From the NCBI GenBank assembly GCA_024220525.1, contig JAMYWO010000074.1, forward strand, positions 59,092 through 123,091: a stretch of 64,000 nucleotides of DNA, written 5' to 3'. This document shows positions 33,565 to 43,964 of this stretch, piece by piece. Position numbers and translations under genes: made by a program. The notes below the pieces were generated by a model. It had not been told where the DNA came from. It saw only the letters and a program-made list of their open reading frames with translations, and did not search any database. Within the stretch, counting starts at the first letter, position 1. The number at the start of each line of letters is the position of its first letter. This DNA comes from Cochliopodium minus (taxonomy: Eukaryota > Discosea > Himatismenida > Cochliopodiidae).

Positions 33565-35336
33565 TTACAAACAACTTTTTCTTCTTCTTTTCTTTGTTAC
33601 CATTGATTTTGAAAACTCGATAACAAGCCTTACAATAGTTGTTTTACAATTGCTACACTCTTTCTGTAAGTATCATTAAAAAAATTAGTAAATGAAAAAA
33701 TAATTGTAGGACAAAAAATTTTTATCAAAAAAAAAAAAAAATTATTTTAATAAAATCTAAAAATAAAAAAAATAAGAATCAAATACAAACAAACCAAAAA
33801 AATAAAAAATAAAAAAATAAAAATAAAAAAAAAAAATTAATAAACATAAAAAATAAAAATAAAAATAAAAATAAATTAATAAATAAAAAATAAAAATAAA
33901 ATAAAAATAAAAAATAAAAATAAAACCAAAAATAAAAACAAAATAAAAATAAAAGAATAAAATAAAAAAATAAACCAAAATAAAAATAAAAAATAAAAAA
34001 TAAAAAATAAAAAAAAAAATAAAAATAAAAATAAAATAAAAATAAAAAATAAAAATAAAAATAAAAAATAAAAAATAAAAATAAAAATAAAATAAAGGAA
34101 TGAAATAAACATTAAAATAAAAAAAATTACATTTTAAAATATAACAAATAAAAGCAATTATAACAAAGGAAAATAATAAAATAAAAATAAAAAATAAAAA
34201 ACTTTTACAATGTCAGTGGTGTCTCTACAATAGAAACAGATGTCACTGGGCATAGGATGGAAACACCTCAAAAGCCAAGACAAACCCTCCACCATGCCAA
34301 CACCGCTGAAGGAAGAATAAGACTGGACGCACCAACTCAAACCGCCCTTGTTACGGTTCTTCTTGTCCTCTTTCTTATCGGAGAATTTATTTTTGGTTAA
34401 TTCTCCCAAGTCCAAGAACTGGTAGATTTCGTGTGCTGGTTTAGATTTGGGGAGATCGAACTTGTTGGCCATGATGAGGATGGGAACTTTCCTTTCGAGC
34501 CCTTCGATGATTTTGGTGAGCTCTTTCTTGGACTCGTTGAGGCGGCTTTTGTCTTGACTGTCGATCATGTAGATTATCGCGTCTATCTTTTGGTCTTTGG
34601 TGTATTCGCCCCTAATAAAAAAAAATGATGAGAAATGAATGACATTCATGGTTATTTTAAATCTGATGAGAGATGATTGTAATTTTTTTTTTTTTTTTGC
34701 TGATTGTTTTTTAATAATTTAAAATTTTTTTCAAATTTATTCCATAATAATTCAATCCTCTTATAATTAATGTGATTATAAGCAATAATGCTGATTATAT
34801 TAAATTAATGACTTTTAAAAGATCAAATAGTTTATGGTTTTTTCAAAAAAATAAAGTTTTTTTTTTACATTTGATTATCTATCGATTATAAATTGAATAA
34901 TAATAAAAAAAATGAATGCTTTCTTCTTTTTTTTTACCAGACTTTCCTCATGGGCTCCAAACCACCGACCTCAGTGACTTTGAGCGTGCGCGGAAATTCG
35001 ATGCCCTCGACCTCACTGAGCGGGATGATTTCATTCACACTACCGATGGTAGGATAAGAAGAGATGATCTTATTAGATTTCAATTTATACAAAAAAACTG
35101 TTTTTCCCGATTTATTTAGTCCTAATAATAAGACATGTAATTTCTTTAATGAGGCTAATTTATTAAATGAACTTTTGAAATATCCTCCATTCTTCGTGAG
35201 CGCTTTTCTCTTCTTTAGGAACACATGTTGGATATAGATCTGCTTCCAACTTTTCCATATCGGCTCGTTGGTGCATACCATTCCTCCCCAATTCTTCTTT
35301 CGGCATTTTCTCTTCCATAATTTATCATCTACCATT
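33565..35336 (-). CDS. Arf/Arl-like GTPase with N-terminal extension and Cys-pair tail
   Basis: Exons 34938-35336, 34209-34611 and a last one starting at 33663. After a basic extension of about 55 residues without an N-terminal Gly, the G1 loop reads LLLGLNKSGKT; switch 1 has SYPTIGSVNEI; switch 2 is VTEVGGLEPMRKVW where Arf proteins have WDVGGQ; G4 is MANKFDLP; the G5 region is SYSSFSGVGMVEGLSWL. The protein therefore has Leu where Arf has its catalytic Gln. After the G domain come CFYC and, in the next exon, CSNC, suggesting a zinc site. In the last exon all three frames contain Cys-x2-Cys pairs (CSNC, CKAC, CNNC), which points to frame breaks there, so the true stop is uncertain. Arf-family proteins act in vesicle traffic; the altered switch 2 suggests slow or absent hydrolysis, which is inference. 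The 33.67-34.2 kb intron is A-rich low complexity. Confidence 0.75.
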
Positions 35337-36869
35337 ATACTAATTTCACCAACAATTGAAATGATTTGAATGTTATTTAAATTTTTTTTATTTGATGGGT
35401 GAAAAAATGTTATTACGAACACCTAACAATTAATTTATTTATTTTTAATTTTTGATATTATTATTTGATTCATTCTTTATTTATTTTCCAAAATATGGAA
35501 TAGATATGTTAAATTAAGTTCATAGATCATCTATTTTGATTATTTCTTAATTTATTTGTTTTCATCTTAATATTTCAAAGATATTTAAAATTTTATACTT
35601 TAATAATCCAAAGTGAAAATTTATATTGCTTCTATATTCTTGATATTTTGGCTTTATATTTTCTGTTTTTGAAAATTTTGTATTTTTTTTTTATTTACTC
35701 TTTGAATAGATGTGAGACCAATGAAATATTTATGAGGTCTCTTGTTGATAATGAATCGCATATAGAAACTAATGCTTCTTCAGGTAATGACATAGATGAA
35801 CCCATATCAGACCAATTTTTATTTTTTATAATTTTTTATTTTATTTATATTTTGTTTGATCTTTTTAAAAAATATTGTGGCAATAAAAATTCCACATGTA
35901 TTATAATATATTGGCATTTGTTCCTTAATATAAAATCGAGTTATCCTCATTATTTTTTATAAATCGAATTAAAATATTTTGTTGGATTCTATACTGGGAT
36001 AATTATTAGAATATAGATGATACTGATTAAAAATCTCTTTGGTTTCGAAAGAATAATTACCGTTTGAAAAAAAATAGAATTTATTTGGATTTGGAATTTC
36101 TTTCAATTCAATCAATTCGAACATAAAGTTAATAAAAACCCGGCTAAAATTTTTTCCTTGAAGAGATTTTTAAATTTTTTTTTTGAAATTTCATCAGTTT
36201 CTAGATTAGAAAGGGATTTTTTTGAGAAAATGGATTAATATTAATAAAATTTCATAAAGGAGGTTGTTTTTGGAGATAACTCAAATTTAATTCTCTAAAA
36301 GAATTTTGATGGGAAAATTTAATAAAAAAAAAATAATTTTAAGATCAAATTGAATATCCATATAGATAATTAATCGCGTATCGAAAATTTATTAAATTTT
36401 TAAAAAGAAAATTTTCTAATTGTAATATAAAAGGTTGAAAACAAAGGAACATCTGTTTTATTTTTAATTATTTTTAATTTTTATTGAAGGAGGTGGAATA
36501 AACTCTTATTTAGTCAAAACAGTGGGACATTCTGTAATGAGGAACTTTATTTTCAAAAATTTCATGATTTTTCTTGTTTTTTTTAGAATAAAGGATGATT
36601 AATCATTTTGAAAAAATTTGTGAAAAATATTCAAAGGAGTTGGAGAAGAATAGGAAGAGGAATTAATTAAAGAGATTTTTAGAAAAAGGGAGATTTTTAA
36701 ATTCATTTAAAAATTTTTAGAGTGCAATTTATTATAATTAAAAATATAAATAAAAAAAAATTTACTAACCATACTTAGTAAGATATTTTTTTTATACCTC
36801 AAAATAGACAAGTTCCTTTCTATTTTTTTTTTGTTTGATTGATTGATTGAGAAAATATATCTTGGAGAA
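35337..36869. other. Divergent intergenic region with one weak exon-like stretch
   Basis: About 1.5 kb between the Arf-like gene (minus) and RWP-RK gene 1 (plus). At 35710-35783 a stretch bounded by AG and GT reads CETNEIFMRSLVDNESHIE, which could be a relic exon, but no partner exon is found. The rest is AT-rich without recognisable content. Confidence 0.3.
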
Positions 36870-38145
36870 ATGTCGTTGAATAATATATTGAACCCAATGA
36901 CAGAAGAGGAGGAAGAAAATATGAAGGCTACATCAAATGATTTGAATAATAATAATAATAACAATAATATCAATCTATTGAGTTTTTTGGCGGATGTATC
37001 AACCACACCACAACCCAATATGAAAAAAAGGATGAATGAAGAGGAAATAGAAAATAATATTCATAATCGTAAGATTCTTTAATTCCCTCTTACAAACATA
37101 TTTTGCATTTTTCAAAAATAAAAAAAATATAAAAATTTGTGATCATCGTAAAAAAAAAATCTTTATTTTTTTTATCCTGAAATAAATTTAAAAGAAAAAA
37201 ATACATTATAATCAATAGGAGAAAAGTTTTATATGATTGCTTCATTAATTTTCACGTTATAGGGAAATAAATTATTTTAATTTTTCTATTTTTGTCAAAT
37301 GAAAATTTTATTAAATTTGAAAAAAATTATATATTTTCAAGGAATCAAACGTGAAACTTTATAGTAAAAATATATTATTACTCAATCTTCATGTGATCAT
37401 TCACATTAATTTTATAAAAAAATTATTTATATAATTATTTTTTATTCTTTGATTTCTTTCTACTTTGAAAAAAAAAAAAAATAAAATAAAAAATTAATTT
37501 ATAAATAATAACCTTAATTCCTTTACCTTTCTTAATATTTATATGGCGCCAAAAAAAATATATATATATTTATAACGGTTTTAAAAATGAATAAATAAAA
37601 AAAAAATAGAACAAATCATAATTGAAAACAAAAAAACGAAGAAAGAAATTGTGGAAAATAATGAGAACAATAATAATAATGACAACAATAATATTAAAAA
37701 CAATAACAATGATGATAATACTGGATTCGTGGATCTTCCATCAGCTCCACCAAAGATATCAGAAACAAAAATGGAGGAATTTAGAATGAAGAATATCAAT
37801 GTGGAGAAGTTGTTGAAGAAGACATCCTTGCTCACTGATATCACCTCCTTATTATCCTTGCCTCAAAAAATCGCCGCTGCCAAATTGGGTGTCTCCGAAT
37901 CGATGCTGTGCAAAAGATTCAAGGAGGTCACCAATAAAAAATGGCCATATCGACATCTCAGAAGAATTGAGAGGGATCTTTCTAATTGCACCTCCCAGAA
38001 TGAGATGGATCGTCTCATTAAATTGAGAGAGGAATATCTATCTCCTGTATACATCCGTGTTCGTAGATTCAGAACCCAGAAGGAGATTGATGAGCTTGAA
38101 TATGTTGATCTCCAGCAGCCTGAAGAATTTATTGAGGAGAATTAA
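36870..38145 (+). CDS. RWP-RK transcription factor 1
   Basis: Two exons, 36870-37068 and 37610-38145, phase-1 intron. Exon 1 has the N-terminal signature ILNPMTEEEEE shared by all five genes here. Exon 2 begins with a Lys/Asn-rich stretch including Asn runs, then the RWP-RK domain: TDITSLLSLPQKIAAAKLGV, SESMLCKRFKEVTNKKWPYR, then HLRRIERDL. The family binds DNA through this helix-turn-helix-like motif and is known from plants (NIN, RKD, MID), algae and amoebae. Here KKWPYR replaces the usual RKWPYR. After the domain a conserved L.LREEYLSPVYI motif appears that is also in the paralogs (FLAPVSIYIK), then an acidic end. I start at 36870, since the upstream in-frame ATG at 36843 adds nine residues not shared. 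Confidence 0.88.
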
Positions 38146-39067
38146 TTTTCCTCTTACCCCCCCTTCTTCTTTTTGGTCCTCTTTCCAAAAAAAAAAAAAT
38201 TTTCTTCTTTTTTTTTATTTTCATCTTTTCACAACAAAACTTTTTTCAATTTTTGTACTTTTAAAAATCAAACAAAATTGCTATTATTTAACTTTTTCAA
38301 ACTTTCTTTTTCGGAATAAAAAAAAATATTTTCTTTCAATTTCTTTCTATTTTATTATATTTGAATAATTAAATATATTCTCAAATATCAAACATCAAAT
38401 CAATTATTTTTTTAAATGTTTTTTCATAAGTTGAAAATTAAAGACATGTATAATGAAAATAGATATACTTTTCCAAAAAATTTTAAAGTTTTGTTTTGTT
38501 TAAAACTATTCTCTCAAAGTTAATTATAGATCTATGAATGACATCAAATTTCTTTAATTTCTTTAAATTTTATTTACCTCCTCATTTGAAGCAAACCATT
38601 TGTTATTGAAGTCTTTGAGGGTTTCTAATATTTTTTATCACTATTTTTGAGTTTTCATTTTCTTTTATTTTTAATTTTTTTTCAAAAAAAAATTTTATCA
38701 TTTCATGATATCAAGTTTATTTTTAATGTTCCTTCACCATTTTGAGATAATTTCAAAACTTGAGAGTAAAGTGGAAGGTAATCAATTTGCCTCTTTAAAA
38801 GAAGAAATGTTTTTTTTTAAATTAAATTTGGTGGAGAGGAAGATGTTTTTAAATTTCATGATTTTTAGTTAGACGAATATTTAGCGTTTTTTTTTTTTTT
38901 TTAATGATTTGTGGTAATATGGTGTTTGATTGAAATTTAATGAGGATTTTATCATTAAAGAGATTTCAAAATAAATATAAAAATCCTGCACCAAAGAGAA
39001 AATTAATAGGGATTTGAATATAAAATAAAAATAAAAAAAAAGAAACTCAAACTTTTAACTTTTCAAA
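38146..39067. other. Spacer between RWP-RK genes 1 and 2
   Basis: About 920 bases, AT-rich, with a C-rich spot at 38155-38162 just after the stop of gene 1 and T tracts (38889-38904). No coding or RNA feature seen. Confidence 0.4.
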
Positions 39068-39675
39068 ATGAACAAAATTAGTTTTTTACTGAATCCAATG
39101 TCCAAAGAAGAAGAAGAAATGATCTTTCATGAAGAAAATGTGGACAAAAAGAAAAGAAACAATGAAGAAATGTCTCTTTTAACAGGCAAATTTAAAATTT
39201 TTTTTTTTTTCAACTCCTAACAAATTTCCCCTATTTAAAAAATATAGATTCTTTCAAGAGAAGAAAAATAACAGTGGATGTTAATCAAGCACAAAACATA
39301 TTGGGACATATTAATCAAATGAATAATTTGAAGAATGAGAATAATCATTTATTTCATGATGTCCCCAATTTGGAGATTAGAGAAGTGGAGAGATTGTTGA
39401 AGAAGGAATTGTTGTTGACAGATATCACTCATCTCTTGGTATTGCCTCAAAAAATCGCAGCACTTAGATTGGGGATCAGTGAGACTATCCTCTGCAAGAG
39501 ATTCAGACAGGCCTCCAATAGAAAATGGCCATTCAGATATATCACCAAGATAGATAGGGATCTTCAAAATTGTACTAATGAACATGAAAAGAAGGAATTG
39601 ATGAGGATGAGAGAGATTTATTTGACTCCCGTGTGTATCATGGCAAAGACCAATATAAATTCCAAGGTCAATTGA
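39068..39675 (+). CDS. RWP-RK transcription factor 2, with a GC-AG intron
   Basis: Two exons, 39068-39185 and 39248-39675. Exon 1 encodes MNKISFLLNPMSKEEEEMIF, the same N-terminal module as the paralogs. The junction reads ACAG/GCAAAT at the donor and ATATAG at the acceptor; joining in phase 1 gives LTDSFKRRKITVDV with no stop, so this is a GC-AG intron. Exon 2 holds LLLTDITHLLVLPQKIAALR, then SETILCKRFRQASNRKWPFR and YITKIDRDL, the RWP-RK domain with WPFR in place of WPYR. After it comes REIYLTPVCIM, the variant of the shared tail motif. Shortest plus-strand member. Nuclear DNA-binding regulator by family; target unknown. Confidence 0.87.
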
Positions 39676-40010
39676 TTTATTTTTAAGAAATGATTGCCAT
39701 TTAAGTTGTTTGTGTTTGTGAAAGAAATATAATGATTATTAAAAGATTTTTTTGAAAATTTTGATCTTCTTTATCCTATATAACGAGATTTCATCCGCTT
39801 TGATGTTTTTGAAAGAGAATAGGAGGAAATCATTTTGCCTAAAGTGGAGGCGAAATTTGATTTAAAATTTATTATATAAATATTTATATTTTATATTTTT
39901 TGATTTCACATTGTGGAAATTCTAATTTCGATGAAATCCATTATAAAAAAAAAATAATAAAATAAAAAATGATTTTAAGAATCAATTTAATTATCTTATT
40001 TCAAGATACT
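39676..40010. other. Convergent spacer
   Basis: About 335 bases between the stop of RWP-RK gene 2 and the stop of the acetyltransferase gene. Nothing recognised. Confidence 0.4.
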
Positions 40011-40941
40011 TTATAAAACCAATTTCAATTCATACCAAGTATCTTTTCCATGTACAACTGAACTTTCACCCACCAATGTGAAACCGCATTTTTTGTAGAA
40101 ATCGATCAGATATTCTTTGGCTATGAGGAGAATGAGCTTCACATCTTTACAATTATTGCGGATATGTTCAATATAATTCTTCATTATTGTCGTTCCTATC
40201 TTATTTCTTCTATTATTTGGATCAACACAAACTATAACGAGGAATTATAAAAAAAATATCAATTGGAATTATTTTCTCTCAGAATTTTCTTCATTCTATA
40301 ATTAACGATTATTAATCTGGAAAAATTATCTTTGTTATATCCCATTTGATATTTCTGAGAAAAATTGTATTTTTTTGTGGAATAAATGAAATTAGATCTG
40401 TTTCATGATACATTAGCTATTAAAATCATATTCAAACCAATATTGAGGTAGAAATATTTATACCTGAATGAATACAAAGTGTGCTTCCTTTTATATCATG
40501 CTCTGACATTGTCTCATGCTTCAAAACATCTCCATTGGTCTTAGTTCCATTCACAAATGCTAAATGGTTAATTATTATTTTTAGTTCGATTCATAAAAAG
40601 ATATTGATGATGCATTGATAATGTTGATGGATGAGATGGTATTGTTCACATAGCATCTATCCATCGAATAATCAAGATCAATCTCTTACCAATAATATTT
40701 TCAGAGATCTTTTGATCATTTTTAAAATTTACAAAGAAATAATTGCCAGCCTCCTTTATCCTCATCGCTATCTTCTCTGTATTTGTTTTTGTTGGTTTTA
40801 ATAACGATATTTTAATTTTTTAAAAAAATTTGGTCATAAACCTTTCGATGCTGCTTCATCAGATGGATATCCCTTCATCTCCAATTCATAAATTTTATCA
40901 AGCCATTCCAAATTTGCAACATCAAAAGTTCCTTCTTCCAT
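40011..40941 (-). CDS. GNAT-family N-acetyltransferase (AANAT-like)
   Basis: Four exons: 40842-40941, 40690-40776, 40464-40559 and 40011-40231, phases consistent. Exon 1 has LEWLDKIYELEMKGYPSDEA, similar to the start of arylalkylamine N-acetyltransferase-like GNATs. Exon 3 gives AFVNGT and MSEHDIKGSTLCIHSV, and exon 4 begins CVDPNNRRNKIGTTIMKNYI, the acetyl-CoA pyrophosphate loop (R..G.G/A pattern, here R-N-K-I-G-T) followed by a long helix. Later LLIAKEYLIDFYKKCGF is the usual GNAT motif B with its Tyr and Cys-Gly-Phe. About 167 residues, normal for the family. Transfers acetyl from acetyl-CoA to an amine; the substrate cannot be read from sequence. Divergent from the unrecognised gene at 41723. 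Confidence 0.82.
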
Positions 40942-41722
40942 TTTTTTTAAAATATAATAATTTAATAATCTTCAATTTGTCCAAAAAACCAATTCAAATC
41001 TGCCCAATGCAAATGATAAGAAGTTTAAAGGATAATTAACTGTTTTGGCAAAATTCAAATATTTAATCAAAATTAATGAAAAAAGAAACTGGATAAATTC
41101 ACACCTTTACAACAATTCAAAATTTATAGTTACATTAACACCCGCTAACAAAGTTGTATTTTTTGGACTTGTCAAAAAAGAAACCAAATTAATTAATTAG
41201 TTTTAAAAAGAAAATCCATCTTGAAAATTTTTGTTTTGGAAAAAATGATTTAGAGTAACTTGTATTGGGAGAAAAAAAATCTTCCCAAATAAACTAAAAA
41301 TTGTTTTAGTTTCCTAACTATCATTAGTTTTGAACCACATTTTATTATTGAAGCGGGAACTACAAATTTGTATTATCAAAAAAGTTCATAAAAAGGAGTT
41401 TAAACTTGTCTCCCTGATATTTCTCAAATCACAACTGGATCTTCTCATTCAATTATAGATAACAGTAAAGAATCATTTATTTTTACATCTTAATATTAAA
41501 AATTTTTAGAAAAACTAAAACCAGAGAAAGATTTTATTACAATGAGAGAGGTCAAAAAAACTTTTTTTTGTTTTAAAAATTTACTAAGATTTTCACATTT
41601 AATAATACTTTTTATAAAGATTGAACTTATTTGAAAAAATCAAATAACTTATGATTTAAAATGAATTTGAATTAAAAAAGAAATTTCGTTGATTTTGAAT
41701 TAAAAAAAAAAAAAATAAAAAA
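40942..41722. other. Divergent intergenic region
   Basis: About 780 bases with both promoters. A long A tract (41702-41713) lies next to the ATG of the plus-strand gene. No gene or RNA seen. Confidence 0.4.
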
Positions 41723-43733
41723 ATGAAGCAAGATTTTCAATACGTTAATATGATCTCGGATTGGAATTCATTCAAGCCTATCTTCAGAAAGATTTTCCCC
41801 AAAAGAGATGATAAAGAAAAAGATTATCTTTACATCCAGAATCCCTTCCTCATGCTCAAAGATGCACACAAGGAATTGAATCTGGGGATAGAAGGTACTG
41901 CATCGCATCAAAGCATGAAATTTTATGCGATGATGAAGAGGGAATCGAAAAGGAGTGAAGCATATAGGCAGATTTTGATACAAATCTATCTGCAGAGAAT
42001 ACATGATAATAATCTGCTTCCTCTTGATTTTTTGGTGGGGAAAAATTGTTGTGCATTTATTGATTCTGCAGGTGATATAAAAAATAAAAAAAAAAAAAAA
42101 ATAATTATTTATCATGAATTTTGATAAAACTTGTTGATTGATTCTAAATCTTTTTTATTTAAAACTACTTTTCTAAAAAAATTTTAGTTGATTGGACAAT
42201 AGATATTAGGTTTGCCAAAATAAATTAATTTAAAAAGAATAAGCTTACCTTCAAAAAAAAAATTGACTATTGTTATTTCCATTGAATTAAAAAAATAATC
42301 AACTTGTAAAATTTTTATTAAAGTGAAGTTCAAATGAGCACCATTGACTTGGAAGAACACGAATCTGGTCAAAAAATGGGAATCAATCAAGGTGAGATTT
42401 TGATGCATATTCTTGAAGAAAGGTAAAGAACAAAAAAAAATTAAAAATTAAATTGAAATAAAGTTGTTGAAAATTAAAAAATTTTAAATATTATTTTTTT
42501 TTATTAAAAAAAAAAAAGATTTTACATGAAATTCAGGGATGATGATTTTGATAACTCTCATCTTAAATGTTTGACAGAAGGATCTTTTCAATCAAAGTAA
42601 AAAAAAAAAAATTTTCATAAAAAAAAAAATAAAAAAATTTTTAGATACAGAAAGGAAATGGGAGCAAAGTAAAAAAAAAAATTTTTTATTCATTAATAAA
42701 GCAAAAAAAATAAAAAATGAAAAAAAATTGAATTTTAGGGGTACTCATATTCATTTTGACTTGTGCGAAAAGTTTTGTGGTAAAACTATGAAATTACTTG
42801 CAGATTTTCGTAAAAAAAAAAAATTAAAAAAAAATTAAAAAAAAATAACTTTAAAATCTTTGATAAAAAAAAAAGATACATTGTCCACTTGTGGGTCATT
42901 TACTTCTTTTTATGACTGCCAAGTAACAAAACCTAGGGACCCTCTTTTCTTCGAGAAATATGACCCCTCTAAAATAAGGAGAGTCAATAAAATAGTTGTA
43001 TTTGAAGATCATATTGACAATCAAATCAAAGAGTATCAAAAGTAAAAACACCTTAATTTTTTTGTTTCATTAAAAACTTTTCAAAGAAATTGGAAAACTG
43101 TTTTGGAAGAAAAAGGATGTCCCAAAGCATTGGGTAATTCATAAAATATTGTTATTTAAATATTTATTCAATAATAATAGATGTTAAAAACATGGAACAT
43201 TGTTTGAGGGTAAAATTTTAATTAAAATTTAAAAAAAAATTTTAAATTTTTTTTTAATAATTAAAATTTAGCATAGATATAAAGAAAATGAGAAAGAAGA
43301 AAAAATTTGCGTATTGATAAAAAGTTGGGGTATCGGATTTTTTCTATTAAAAGTATGGAGGAGCATTTTGACTAAGTGTAAAAAAATAAAAATGATAAAA
43401 AATTTGAAAATTATTTAAAAAAAAGGGAAATTTGTTCATAAAGAAACAAATGTGGATTTTTTGATAAATGTTGAAAAACAAAAACAAATCTTATTTGAAT
43501 CTTTCATCAACAATATTGAAAAAATGTATGGTTGGAAATACAATGAAGAGAGCTGGAACCAACACAAAGAATTCATCAAACGAAATGAGTGGATAAATGA
43601 ATACTTGTCTGAAATCAAGTTAAGTTTGAAGATTATCATTGTTAACAAACTTTTGACTTTCAAGAAAATGGACGAAGAAAAATGCAATGAAACATATGAA
43701 AAAATCTTCCTCACTTTTGAAAATATTTTTTAA
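41723..43733 (+). CDS. Unrecognised ten-exon gene
   Basis: Exons in register: 41723-42070, 42329-42422, 42519-42596, 42645-42668 (24 nt), 42739-42809, 42876-43041, 43087-43133, 43181-43209, then one from about 43272 and a last one ending at 43733. The product is about 330 residues, soluble, without a signal peptide or membrane helix. Seen: DYLYIQNPFLMLKDAHKEL and a helical stretch with SEAYRQILIQIYLQ in exon 1; MKFRDDDFDNSHLKCL; THIHFDLCEKFCGKTMKLL; FTSFYDCQVTKPRDPLFFEK; VLIKSWGIGFFLLKVWRSIL; and a charged helical C-terminus with NEESWNQHKEFIKRNEWI. His and Cys residues are frequent in the middle exons but form no known zinc pattern. I cannot assign a family. All phases close, so this is a real gene. 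Splice borders of exon 9 are less sure. Confidence 0.65.
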
Positions 43734-43964
43734 CAAATAAATTTTTTTTTTTCAATATTTATTAAACTTTACTCTCAAAAATAAAAAAAAATTTATAATG
43801 TAATATGAGGTGTTACGACATGTTGGTAAGTATATTCAATTCCCAAAACTGTAAAATTTAAATTTAAAAGAAAAGAAAAAACAGAGTTGTTCCTGTCAAA
43901 ATAACATTCCAAATTTTGTGTTACGAATTGTCCAAAAAGAGGAGGGATCGTTTTGGAAGAAACA

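Noticed and set aside
33757-34112. Long Phe/Ile/Leu-rich frames on the minus strand
   Set aside because: They translate a pure A/T microsatellite inside the Arf-like gene intron; composition is period-driven and no start or splice context supports them.
35648-35962. 104-residue plus-strand frame
   Set aside because: Only 25 codons (35710-35783) look exonic; no start, partner exon or family is seen, so no gene is called.
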